From positions 11,812,242-11,876,241 of the forward strand of contig OY978528.1 in the NCBI GenBank assembly GCA_963854835.1: a stretch of DNA of 64,000 nt, written 5' to 3'. A model generated the notes under the pieces. It saw only the letters and a program-made list of their open reading frames with translations. It was not told the origin of the DNA and did no database searches. Numbering within the stretch: position 1 is the first letter of the stretch; each line of letters begins with the position of its first letter. The position numbers and the translations under genes are program-made. The DNA is from Megamerina dolium (lineage: Eukaryota; Arthropoda; Insecta; Diptera; Megamerinidae). Shown here one piece after another: positions 23,351 through 34,435 of the stretch.

Positions 23351-25169
23351 TATTTACAAAATAATTAAAGAAAACATTTTTAACGATTTTTAAAAAAAAT
23401 CCAGAAGCAATCTCGTTCTCATCCATTCATCAATTGTCATTGATATTTCTTAATTGCTTAAAATATGCTTTATTGCGGTTATTCGTTCAAATTGAAAGTT
23501 ATTACCACAAAGATATAAAAACATTTTTTTTTTTTAAAAGGATCACATCGAAATATAAATAAATATATCAAAAGGAATAATCAAATGCCAAGGTCTTTAG
23601 TATACATGAAATCAGTTTGTAATACGCAATGATATATTTATTTATGTTTACAATATTTATAGCTTTCCATTGTTATTTTTATTTTTTTTTTTGGTTTTTT
23701 TAGCGAAAGATTATATCATCTCATCATTGTTTCAATTTGTCGCTTTCAATATCATACAATATATAGATATATTTTTTAATTTTCCTAAAATCTTTTCAGC
23801 TCACACTTCGACACTGTAAATATGTGTATTATACAATTTTATTTTAATGAAATTGTGCAATGTATACGAGAATATACGAAAAAAATCGCCTACACTGCAG
23901 GCAGCATCATGATACATCATCAAGAAGCAAAAAAAAACCAAAAAAAAAAAATTAAATAATATTGTCTGTGTTTATCATCAAACAAAAGGATCAAATGTGC
24001 CTACACATATAAACGAGAAATTGTTGTCGTTACATATAAACATTGTGTAGGTACATATGTATACAACAAGTATCGTCATGTCATTATGTCAAATTGATAA
24101 TTCATTTATTGTTTGAGGTAATACTTGCACATATGTACGTATATACTATGTGTATGTTATATTTACATACATCCATACATACATATTGATATATAGATGG
24201 AGTGTGGTTGGCAATCATATTTCGATGATATTCATAAATATTTAGTAGATGCCATTGGGAATATTTATATCCTATAAAATACAATTCTATGAAAAGGCAT
24301 GCTACACATGCCATCACATGTCTGTCTTGTTCATATGTATATATGTAATATACAATATAAATACATAGGATGATATTACGTACATACGAGTATATATATA
24401 AATCCTCAAGTGTCATTTATCTACAGTATAAAACATCCGTCAAAAGAATTTTAAATAATTTATCTAGTAATTTTTATATGAACTTATCACATAAATATGC
24501 CATTATACATCGTTAACATGCAAGAAAAATAATTTAAATACAAATATTTTCCGATATGATTTAAAACATTTATGAGAGAGAAACGAGTAAAATCAGCGAG
24601 TAAATGTGTATCCAATGCTCAAATATCAATAATAACAAATTGGTGCGATCAGGTAATGAGATCGTCTACGACGATTTGTAAATTCTAATTTTTTTAAATC
24701 GAAACTACTTTAAAAAATCTTAAAACTGAAATTATTAAAATTAAAAACATATCAAACTTCGTCTCCAAATACAAAATCCAAATTCACCTCTAACACGGTG
24801 CTTATTCGATGTTGCTCAACATTGTTTACATGTTTTTTCAACAATGTTTACATGATCCACGATACATTTTGCATCTATATAATGTAAACAACTGTCATAA
24901 TGGTATATTGACTGAATATCTCGTGCGTTCTGGCTACTTGATCTTGAGTGTAGCAAAATAATTCTTTGGTCAAATGAGTTCATTTTTATTTTCTCCAAAT
25001 CATCTTTTCATTCTATTACCGACCTCAATAAAGTGATCTGTGTCTCAACATTTCCTTTGAATATGTTTAGAAAAATTGTTGTTTTCATAAAATTCATTAT
25101 CCCCGCTTCCAGATTGCCCCCTACAGTTGATGTTAATATGCACTAATATGAATCAATCATAAAAAGTTT
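23351..25169. other. No gene seen; A+T-rich DNA
   Basis: Poly-A and poly-T tracts and CATATG-type runs dominate. Open frames have no recognisable domains. Confidence 0.6.
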
Positions 25170-25445
25170 CATTCTTCATTAGAGGTCTGTCAAAATTTGC
25201 CATTTTTATTTATGCATCCATCGAGCACCCATGACGCTGAACGATCTGGATGTCCAAAAAATGTCAATACACCAGAAAACATGAAAAAAATCCATGATAT
25301 TATGCTGAACAACGCCAAAGTGAAAGTGAGAGAGTTAGCTGAGCCTACAAAGGTGTCGTATGGCATGATATTTTGCTTATGAATAAACTGCACGCAATAA
25401 GTGCCGTGTTTACTCATCATCACGATAATACGCCCGTATTTCGGG
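25170..25445 (+). pseudogene. Mariner relic, DNA-binding region
   Basis: A 61-residue frame at 25197-25382 contains STHDAERSGCPKNVNTPEN, MKKIHDIMLNNAKVKVRELA and EPTKVSYG. This is the linker and second helix-turn-helix region of a mariner transposase of the irritans/mauritiana type. A short HHHDNTPV-like piece after the stop may be the remnant of the second catalytic block, which would imply a large internal deletion. Confidence 0.65.
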
Positions 25446-25660
25446 TTTGAGCTGGTTCCTCAGCCACCGCATGCTCTTTGATCCATCTATTATATCACTA
25501 ATCTTTCTTCATTTTTGCCCCCTCAATATTTTCCTTGAACATATTTCTCTTCCTACCTCCACACCTGAGAATGATGGGAGACAATTTTATAAAAAAAAAA
25601 CATCAAGAAAATTACTCTAAGGTTATGGAAATATTGAGGAAATATGTTCCACGCAAATCT
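25446..25660. other. No feature recognised
   Basis: Short spacer between a mariner relic and a SINE; T-rich on the plus strand, no coding signal. Confidence 0.4.
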
Positions 25661-26037
25661 TAGGTTAGATTGGGTTATTGTGGCTGCCCTCTCTCTTTGA
25701 GAGGACACACATAGAACAATAAGCCCCATTGTGATACCACCGAGCTTCTCTTTCAATACTGTTGTGTGTGTTAAATTTGGACAGCATTAGAAGGACCAAC
25801 TTATATTAGCCAGTTCCGAACGTCAGAACTTTTGTGACATCACTTTAACTTAGTTTTGTCACAGAGCTCTTTTAAGAAGCATTTATGGCAAATTGTTACT
25901 GCCGCAAAAATGCCAATTAATTGCCGACAGGTGGGAATCTTTTCGATATCAAATTTTGTTAAGCTTCAGCCGAGGATAAAACCCACGACGCCTACACGTC
26001 AGAAGGCCAACACACTAACCACTGAGCTACGACACGC
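25661..26037 (-). mobile_element. tRNA-derived SINE with LINE-like (type A) tail
   Basis: On the minus strand the head (near 26037) has an A-box-like CTCAGTGGTTAGTG and the body has the AAAAGATTCCCACCTGTCGG and GACATCACTTT-type blocks of this family. The tail continues past AAGAGAAGCTCGGTGG into TATCACAATGGGGC, a CCTCTC...GAGAGG hairpin and CTAACCT-type repeats ending at 25661. That tail matches the 3' end of the LINE at 32527-33150. SINE copies elsewhere in the window have a different tail (type B). Confidence 0.75.
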
Positions 26038-26349
26038 ACAAATGTTGAGGTATACTAATTAATGGGGGTCGATTTTTGGGCACCTATGAGGTTATTTGTT
26101 TATTTTAGGTTTACTTTAAAACATTTTACAATGAGATTGGTACTATATTGTTCGAAATATGGTAAAAATATTTAAATTACTATAGAAAATAAAATAAAAT
26201 CATATCTCGAGAACTATTGGCTTGACAACTGGGTCAGCTCAAGTTAGATTCGGTTATAGCGTTCAGTGTAGTGTCTCCTTAAGAAAATGCTTCTCTTCCA
26301 ATGCTATTGCGCATCTTTAATTTGTACAAAATTAGTATGGTTCTATTTG
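26038..26349. other. No feature recognised
   Basis: A+T-rich spacer between a SINE and a mariner. I see no coding signal. Confidence 0.4.
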
Positions 26350-27561
26350 CGAGTGCGGTCCCAGTACTACTCGACCTGACATATAGATGGTGGCAGTAGT
26401 TTGACAAAAATTGCTTGGGTGAAAAGTGGCAACCTTACCTTACCTTACTTTTTCGAAGCCATCGAAAGTTAACGACCTCAGTGAATTTGTAAGCATGGAA
26501 AAAATTGGTCACCGATATGTAATTCAATACTTTCATTTGTAAGGTTTCAGTCCAACTAATATTAAAATAAATAAAATAAATATGTGGCACTTAAAGCCCT
26601 AAAGGGCTCATTGGCCGAGCTTCTCTTCCATTACTGTTGTGCGTCTTAAATTTTGGACAATATTAGAAGGGACCTACTTATTTTGGCCGGTTCCGAACGG
26701 CAGAACACTTGTGACATCACTTTTTCTGAGTTTTGTCACAGAGTTCTTTAAGAAGCTTTTTCATGGCAAGTTGTTACTGTCGGAAGAATTGCCAATTGCT
26801 TGCCGACAGGTGGGTACCGTTCGAAAGAAAAATCTTATCGATATTAAATTTGTTATGCAGAAGGCGAACACACTAACCACTGAGCTACGGCACCCACTAA
26901 TATTAAAGCCGAACTAAATTTGACTCTGAGGGAGTCTGCTACTCCGTTTACGACCATAAAATATTGAGTGGCAGCGTTTAAATGAGGTCGTACGAGCTGC
27001 CAAGACGAACACCGCTATACATCATATTTTGATCGAAAATTTGGAGATGAAAAAGCTGTGTGTAAGATGGGTGCCGCGTTTGCTCACAATAGAACAAAAA
27101 CAACGTCGTGAAGATGTTTCTATAGAATATTTGGCGATGTTTCACAGTAATAAAGTCGAGCTTTTGCGTCGATACATAACCATGGATGAGACATGGGTCC
27201 GCCACTTCACACCTGAGACAAAGAAGCAGTCAAAACAGTGGACTGAAAGGGGAGAATCGTGTCCAAAAAAGGCGAAGACAGTTTCATCTGCAGGCAAGGT
27301 TATGAGTTAAAGCTCGAATTGCTTAAGCACGCAATTTATTCGCCAGATGTAGCTCCTTAGAATTATTTTCAATATTTTCAATTTGAAAAAATGGCTTGGT
27401 TGTAGAAGATTTGCAAACAATGAAGAGGTGGAGTCTGCGGCAGATGGCTATTTTAATGAGCTAGACAGTTTTTACTATAAACAGGGTATCGAAGCTATAG
27501 AAAAATTGTATAAAATTTGTTGTTTTCTTTGTTAGGTCGGGTTGTCCTGGGACCGCACTCG
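26350..27561 (+). mobile_element. Mariner transposon (irritans-like), broken, with nested SINE
   Basis: Matching terminal inverted repeats of about 31 bp (26350-26380 and 27531-27561; both with CGAGTGCGGTCCCAG) bound the element, and TA follows the right end. The ORF starts MEKIGHRYVIQYFHL near 26495. It is interrupted by a SINE after SPTNIK, then resumes AELNLTL. Residues ENLEMKKLCVRWVPRLLTIE and TMDETWVRHFTPETK (first catalytic Asp) are well kept. About 70 residues covering the second Asp are deleted. The third block reads SPDVAP*NYF, a stop plus Asp-to-Asn change. The C-terminal NLKKWLG...FANNEEVES is present. This is the best preserved mariner in the window, and it is inactive. Confidence 0.9.
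26567..26895 (-). mobile_element. tRNA-derived SINE, type B tail, inside the mariner
   Basis: The SINE is flanked by a perfect 12-bp direct repeat ACTAATATTAAA (26555-26566 and 26896-26907), the duplicated target inside the mariner ORF. On the minus strand it begins with GGTGCCGTAGCTCAGTGGTT (A box) at 26895. It has lost part of the B-box region, and it ends GGGCTTTAAGTGCCACATAT plus an A/T-rich run. The target duplication gives the exact boundaries of the family. Confidence 0.92.
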
Positions 27562-28984
27562 TACCATTATAATTGGTACAAAAATGCTACAAATAAATGT
27601 CAGTAGATAGTAAGTAATAGTCATAATAATTTTAAATATATATGAATGAAATATATTTGCTTTAAATTTGATAGATTATGTTTCACTTTATTGTAGTATT
27701 TCTTTTTTTATTTATTTTTTTTTTTTAATATAACAAAGAGTATTTAATTTAGCGTATAATATGTGTGTGTAGTTTAGAAATCTCTAATTAAAATTGCAAT
27801 CATAATTATATTTACGCTAATGATCGATTTAAATGTAAAATAAAAGAGTGAAAAACTCATTAAACACTGGCTCTCAACATATGCTTAATTATATACAGAT
27901 GTAATTATTATTGATATTGTTTGTTGTTTTTTGATTTAGTTATTTTTTTTTTTTTTTTGTTATTTTCATTTCAATGATGATTTCATTATTGTATTATTAT
28001 TAATATTCCTTCAACGAATTATTCTAAATGCATCGAATTGATTGTTAAAAACTAAATAATTGCATTTATCCATTGAATATATATATATTTTATATAAATT
28101 TATATATAGATATATGTAATTTTCAAATACTTAAAATAACAATTTTAATTTACATAGATAAGTTCAAAAAGAAACGTTGTATAGCAAAACTAAACTGAAT
28201 TAAAAATGTTGATTAAATAAAATAAAATTCATATTGTGAATTGAAATGTAAAAATTCAATTTTTCTCTGCATTCACTTTTGCTGGAGAAATATACATATT
28301 TGCACAGCTGTAACATTTACAATATTTAATTAAAACATTATACTACATATAATCATCATGAAACGCATCATTGTAATATTCAAAGTACGAGTAGTTAAAA
28401 AATGAAAATTAATAAGTAGCGTATAAAGCGCTAGATGAAAGAAACTATTGCAAAAAAAAAAAAAAAAAAAAAAATAATAATAAGTCAAACAACAACAGCT
28501 ATGCAAGAGCAAATTAATTTTTAAGGATATTGAAGGCTTGCTTGCTGTTGAAATTGCACAATTGTGGATGGATGTGGGTGGTTTCATTGAATGACAACTG
28601 AAACATTGAAATATTTAAAGAGAAAAAAAATAAATAAATATCGAAATAAGTACTTAGCAATCTTCAACTATACTTTCAAAGACGCCAATAAGCATTCCCT
28701 CGCAAATAAAAGAAATTAAAACAATTGCGAAATTTTCACAAGCAAAAAGAAAAAATTGCATTAAAGGCCACAACAACAAAAACTATGTACAAGTATAAAT
28801 AAATGAAAAGATAATGAAGAAGACTGCATACATTTTACATATACGTACATACTTACTACAAATAATTAGTAAAAACTAACGTCGCGTAAAATTACTCTCA
28901 AGGAGATGAGAGTTGAATAACTATGATAAAAATATATTACCTGAATTTATATCCTAATGCAATAGGAGAAGAAAAAAATCTATG
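27562..28984. other. No gene seen; A+T-rich DNA
   Basis: Long A and T tracts (for example 27934-27958 and 28449-28475), AT-dinucleotide runs near 28080 and AAC-type repeats. Open frames lack recognisable domains. Confidence 0.6.
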
Positions 28985-29209
28985 CTAAAACATCAGAACA
29001 ATGAAATTACAAACATAATTTGATAAGTTTCTTAATTCTTTAGTATTGTAAAATCTGGAATTCAGTTCACAAGGAAAACAAAGGCAAGCTGCAGTGTTTT
29101 GAATTTCGACCAGCCTAGACTTCTGCCAATTTTTCAAGTCACAAACTTTAGGGTATGCTCTTGAATACATATTGTAAATGGGATTTCTTAAGAGAGATTC
29201 GAAAATCAA
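28985..29209 (-). pseudogene. Possible LINE RT fragment
   Basis: A 74-residue minus-strand frame has KNWQKSRLVEIQNTAACLCF, then NTKELRNLSNYVCNFIVLM. The pattern W..SRL..IQN.A followed about 20-30 residues later by a short hydrophobic helix resembles the thumb region of Jockey-type reverse transcriptases. No catalytic motif is present and the match is weak. Confidence 0.3.
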
Positions 29210-29378
29210 TTGTCTAAGGTGGCTCGGTCAATGCAAAAGAACAGTGTCCCAACAAAATTTTTATATCGATTTCTTGTGACAAGAATATGTGAGAATGTGA
29301 CTGGATACACTATACTAATAATCGAAACAATTCTCTTCTAAGGCGTTTTGATTTTAGACATTAATTTTTCTAAGAAGG

Positions 29379-29668
29379 GATGCCGTTGCCCTGTTGGTTT
29401 TCTGATACGTAGGTCATAGATTCAACCCCACGACTGAGACAACTATAATATGAAATAAATTTTTTCTTTCGAACGGTGTTCATCTGTCAGCAAACAATTA
29501 CAATTTCTTCCGGCGGTTACAATTTCGTCATGAAAAAACTTCTAAATGAGCTCTGTAACATAACTTAGAAAATAGTAAGGCTGCAGGGGTTACGCCATTC
29601 GGAACCGGCGGATATAAATAGATCCCTTCCAGTAGTGTCCAAAGTTTGATATGCACAACTATATTGGA
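29379..29668 (+). mobile_element. tRNA-derived SINE, diverged
   Basis: The copy starts GATGCCGTTG, has a B-box-like ATTCAACCCC, and continues with CTTTCGAACGGTGTTCATC, AGCAAACAATTACAATTTCTT and the GGAACCGGCGGATATAAATAG / GTGTCCAAAG body blocks. The region between the A and B boxes is shortened and the tail is lost after ATATTGG. Confidence 0.7.
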
Positions 29669-29889
29669 AAAGGCAAGTTTTCTTTGAAGCATTCTCTAGG
29701 AGTTGTGTCGACAGAAACTCAAATTCAACTTTTCTATGTTGCTACCAGATGTTCGCCTCATGAAATTACTCGAAACTTGACTTCTTCTTACTCGAAAATT
29801 AAAAAAAAATATTAATTGGCACTACAGACTCTGATTAACATTGATCGAGCTTGTCTTGCAGCATCATTGTGGGGTATTAAATATCGACG

Positions 29890-30535
29890 GTATTGTACAA
29901 AGAGTCCCGGCGTCTTGGACAACACGTCACTGTTGACAATTACACTTTCGAGGTGGTAAAGGACTTCGTCTATCTTGGAACCAGCATCAACAACTGTAAT
30001 GACGTTGGATAACTCTTGCTAACAGGTGTTACTTTGGGCTGAGTATGCAATTGAGTAGTCGAGCCCTCTCTCGAAGATCGAAAATCACACTCTACAAGTC
30101 CTGGACAATTTCCACCACGGATGAGATGATGCTTGGAGTTTTCGAGAGAAAAGTTCTGTGCAGTATCTGCTGACCTATTTGCGTTGATGGCGAGTACTGA
30201 TTGAGATACAACGATGAGCTATATGAGCTGTACGCTGATATTGACATAGTCAGGCGAATCAAAATCCAGCGGCTGCGCTGACTAGGTCATATCGAGCGAA
30301 AGGTGAAGACGCTCCAGCGAAGAGGGTATTTAATTGGACACGCGCTGGAGGACTCAAAAGAAGGGGAAGACCAAACATCCGTTGGAAGAACCAAGTCTTG
30401 GGTAACCTGGTGGCGCTTGGAATATCCAATTGGCGCCAGCAAGCGAAGGACAGAGAACACTGGCGCCGCATTATATATTCGGCCTAAATCGATCATCGGT
30501 TGTTATAGCCACATAAGAAGAAGAAGAAGAATTGT
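29890..30535 (+). pseudogene. LINE relic, family X copy 2
   Basis: The translation VTVDNYTFEVVKDFVYLGTS and the later KIQRLRWLGHIER-type and GRPN.RW segments match the copies at 15390 and 58820. Nucleotide similarity to the 58820 copy looks high. The reading frame is broken by several shifts and stops. The 3' end reads TATAGCCACATAAG followed by an AGA/GAA triplet run (30514-30530), the likely tail of the element. Confidence 0.75.
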
Positions 30536-32237
30536 ACATATAGGACTTATATTATCCGATTTCGGTAGGCAGGTCTCTTATGAAGGGAGTTTCAGCCCGC
30601 AAGCACGTTACGGTAATTTCAAAATGAACCGCTTTGCCGGCGAAGATAAAAGCTTAACTCTATTGTAGGTCTGAATGCCGAATAAGTACAATAAGTACAC
30701 TCCAGTACCAGATCTTCAGATGCTAAAAGTTGGAAAGTAGCACTCAGATACACTCATATCAAAGAGAAAAGACTTCAGCTATCGCAGCAATCTATTCTAG
30801 CTTTGCCTAGAAGTATGAGTCTGGAAGTAGTCAGAGGGCTGAGAAGAGATCTATTTATATTTTCCGAACTCAATTTGTTTGTGTTATCGAACAAACTCGA
30901 TTGAGTTAGCTAAACTGTTCGTGGAACTGCCAGAACTATACACAGTAGGGGAACCTCTTCTCTGTTGCTCCTGGATAATGAATTTTGCCATAAGAGCCAC
31001 TTTGAAATTTTGAAAAGCTCCACTCTTAGTGTCGTATCTTCAGTCATGCTAAAAAGGGATACTTTCATTAGCCGCTTCTATACAATGGAGTATCGTAATT
31101 TATCTAATCACAGACATTATACTACGATACTTTGTTGAAATCAACACAACTTAAACGAATAATCAGAACGCGAAATAGGAGCACTCTCAGAATAGAAGTA
31201 GCCAGTTCAGTTGTAGTAATAATAAGGACAAGTTAATAATAAATACCCATTGTGATGTAATATTACCACCCTTCTTCTTGACACGTTGAATAAATACATT
31301 TTTTTTTTTTTTCATAGCATAGCATTAGGCGCCAAATATGCATAAGGGCATAGGAGTACTAAAATAAAAACAATAAAACTTGGAAAAACTAAGGTGAAGT
31401 ACAGGCAGTTTATAAATAAATTTATACACTTATATACATTTGCTAGAATATGTAGGAGTTCAACAGATCAACGGCGGCACATCGACGACAAAGAAATAAA
31501 AGAAGGCGAAGAAGAAGAAGAAAATGAAGAGAAAGGAACAGGTCATACTACATACAAGAGTATATTGTCTGTTGCATGCATACATACGAGTAGATATGAA
31601 ACTTGGCAAATAACTTGGTAAATGCTATTGTCGTAGGTTTTTGTTTGATTTTGCCACTATCTCCATCATCCATTGCTCGCTCGCTCGCTCGCTCTCTCAC
31701 TCTCATTCACACTTGAGCTCTCTCACTCTATTGTCCATGTTTATTTTCTATTTAAATTGTATGCATTTAAGACCATTTTACAAATGAATTGTTTAAGCAG
31801 TGTTATCAACAGCTTTTGTCTTTTACAATATTTTAATGCCTGTAGGTGGATTGAGGATTATACGTAAAAATGAATTTCTCTGTGCAAATCAAATACACCT
31901 ACCATTTATGTGTGTGTGAGTGTGTCTAACTATGTGTAATTCTATGTATAATTTCTTTTGTGTCTATCCATTGACTCTGTTCTTATTGTGATTTTTTTTT
32001 TTTTGGTTTTTATCAATATTTCTTCTTATTATTTTATTTCTCAGTAAACTTCTAATGAACATGACTTTATTTGTTCTTTGAAATATGAAGAAAATTCATA
32101 TGGAAAGAATGAAACCAACAGAAGAAGAAAATGAAAAGTTTTATTTCATTTTTTTGTTTTTAAGAGAGATATACTTTTTTGTCGCACATAATATACAAAC
32201 AGTCCAAAATACCAGTATATGACTGAATGGATGGCAA

Positions 32238-32274
<37 letters not shown>

Positions 32275-32526
32275 TTATGATAATATAAATACGACTACAT
32301 TGAAAATTTATGTAAAGTCATTTAGATTTTAGATATGTTTATCATTGTTGTTGTTGCGCTTTCTTGTTTAAAAATTTCATGTGCAAGTTATGCTTTGATT
32401 TGGTTATACATTCCTTCATATATATTTCATTTTAATATTTTTCATAGCATACATTTAGGCTTAAGCAGTAAAAGTAAATAGTGTAAATTCACCCCAGGAC
32501 AACGCCAAACTATACATACATTTATA
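30536..32526. other. No gene supported; possible repeat debris and microsatellites
   Basis: A segment at about 31150-31310 with AATAAATACCC and an AATAAATACA plus T tract could be an LTR or LINE end but has no partner in the window. A CGCT run lies at 31677-31694 and an ATT run at 32238-32275. Open frames show no domains. Confidence 0.45.
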
Positions 32527-33150
32527 GTAGGTTAGGTTAGGTTTGGTTAGAGTGGCCGCCCTCTCAAAAGGAGGGCACGCGTAGACCGGTGAAAGGCCCA
32601 TTGTGGTACCACGCGAATATTCCTACTCTACTACCTCGAACCAATCAGAACTTTTCCCGAAATTTAGAAGATTACCAATATCAACCACTAATAGGGGGCT
32701 AAGTCATTCAACTGGTAATATCCCAGGAATTTTTTGCATCTTTTGCACAAAGCAAGACAGATACCCAGCAGATGTGAGACTGTCTCGAGTTCCTTCTCAT
32801 CTCTGCAGCTTCTGCAGTAGTCATGCAAGAGCCCATTCTCGCTGCGTGAGATCCTATGAGGCAGTGACCGGTAACCACTCCAAAATAGGTCGAGATATCT
32901 TTTCTTTTAAGGTCAGTGAGTTTACGTGCGTATTTCTTACTGAGTGTGGGCCACAGCACTGTCGCCGTCCTACAGATGGGTGAATCGTCCATCTTTTTTG
33001 GAAGGCGTACAATTTGTGTTTACTTGTGGCAATGGGGATCCCCGAGTGGAGAATTTCTTCAGTTAAATCTTCGTTTTTACCCTGTCTAGGGAGCTCGTCC
33101 GCACTGCAGTTTCCCCGTATGCCCCTGTTATATATTATGCGCAAATAAAA
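32527..33150 (-). pseudogene. LINE relic with RNase H end and complete 3' tail
   Basis: On the minus strand a frame reads RGIRGNCSADELPRQG, the end of an RNase H domain including the Asp of the usual ADELAR motif. It continues AFQKRWTIH and then SRPILEWLPVTAS. After frameshifts come pieces of the C-terminal zinc-knuckle region and LLVVDIGNLLNFGKSSDWF. The 3' untranslated end reads GGTACCACAATGGGCC, a CCTCC...GAGAGGG hairpin and several CTAACC repeats (plus strand from 32527). This tail matches two SINE copies (25661 and 47675). RNase H places it in the I/LOA/R1-like group; no finer call is made. Confidence 0.75.
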
Positions 33151-33171
33151 AAAGTTTGTGGTAAGGCGGCC

Positions 33172-34110
33172 GCGGCGACAGTGCCTCTGTTAAGGATCAT
33201 GGCCTGGTGGCTCCAGTGAAAGCAGGAGAGTACTCCCAGCTAAAGTTAGCTAGTCCGTACTAATGTATGCGGCACCAATATGGTGGGAAGCCCTATGCCA
33301 AGATGGCGAAAGACGTCTGCAGGCTGAGTGCTATGAGGGTCATATGCGCCTTCAGAACTGTGTCGCACGAGGCTGTAGGTGTTATATCTGGCACCATGCC
33401 ACCTGATATAATGGCATCGGAGCTGCACAGAGTCTATAGTAGGACCAAGAGTCTGTACAGACATCTAACGGATGCTGAACGAAAAGAAGAGAGGCGGGCA
33501 AGCCCGGATGAATGGCAGCAACTTTGGGACACCGCAAGTAAAGGAAGGTGGACGCACAGTTTCATCAAGAACGTCCAAACCTCGATTGAGAGAAGTCACG
33601 GTAAGACTGACTACTACCTGACGCAGTTTTTGACCGATTACAGTACAGGGAGTACCTCCTCAGGTTCGGCCATGACAATGCCACAGAATGCTCATTCTGC
33701 GGTAGTGTCGGCGAAAACGCGCGGCACATCTTTTCCTCTGACGAAGATTTGATGTGGAGAGAGCAGCCATCGAGGAACCCTTTGGAGAAAGGATGACACC
33801 CGACAACATCGTGGGCTACAATCGAGGTTGGTGTGGTCACAGATGAAGGCGTGCTCAGCGGCAGCCCTTTAAGAGCTCAGAATGAAGGAGCGCCAGCGAA
33901 GAAATGCAACCACAGAGACGGCGAGTACTGTTCAATATGAATAGCCTTAATGGCTAAGCTAGGCCCTCCGACGTAATGCTTAACGGCAGTCGCGCATGGC
34001 TGATAACGAGGGCGTACTGTTTCGCGAGTCCAGCATAGTAAGATAGTACTTAATGGGTGTGGTCCCGAATGAGATGTACCTTTAGTGGGCAGTATGAATC
34101 GTACATGCCG
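33172..34110 (+). pseudogene. R1-like LINE relic: RT C-terminal region with zinc knuckle
   Basis: The sequence reads AAPIWWEALCQD, then LYRHLTDAERKEERRA and DEWQQLWDTASKGRWTHSFI. After a frame change comes LLRFGHDNATECSFCGSVGE and NARHIF, a CxxC...H zinc-knuckle start. The tail piece ends near 33940. This order is that of R1-type LINEs, whose last domain is this zinc knuckle without RNase H. At least two frameshifts break it. It lies head-to-head with the LINE relic at 32527-33150, so the two come from separate insertions. Confidence 0.75.
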
Positions 34111-34239
34111 TCGGAGATGACGGTATCTTGTGAAGATTCCCCCTCCGAAAAAAAAAAATCTTCATACTGCGCTCTTTTCACATATTCATTGCAAAAAAAA
34201 CTTTATGAATATATGAAAAATTTAGAATTAAGACAGTGC

Positions 34240-34435
34240 AATTACTCGTTTAATCAAAATTCTGATTAATCCATTATATGATTAATCAAAATTTTGATTA
34301 ATCTGCATAAAATTCTTCGAATGAATATAATTTGAATTTTGATTAATCGGAATTTTGATTAATCGAATAATTGATTAATCAGAATTTTGATTAAACGATT
34401 AATTGCATATAATTTTAATTAATCAGATTGCTTCA
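34240..34435. repeat. Cluster of GATTAATC / ATTAATC dyads
   Basis: About ten GATTA or TAATC half-sites, most joined as the palindrome GATTAATC, occur within 195 bp. They are spaced by AAAATTTT-like segments, as in GATTAATCAAAATTTTGATT. The pattern could be an old expanded palindromic repeat or a homeodomain-type binding cluster. Confidence 0.6.

Noticed and set aside
26639..26917. 92-residue frame starting MRLKFWTILEG
   Set aside because: It is read through the SINE nested in the mariner; similar frames appear in other SINE copies by descent, not by coding.
31150..31310. LTR-like segment with AATAAATACC and a T tract
   Set aside because: No second LTR, no TG...CA ends and no primer-binding site could be defined.
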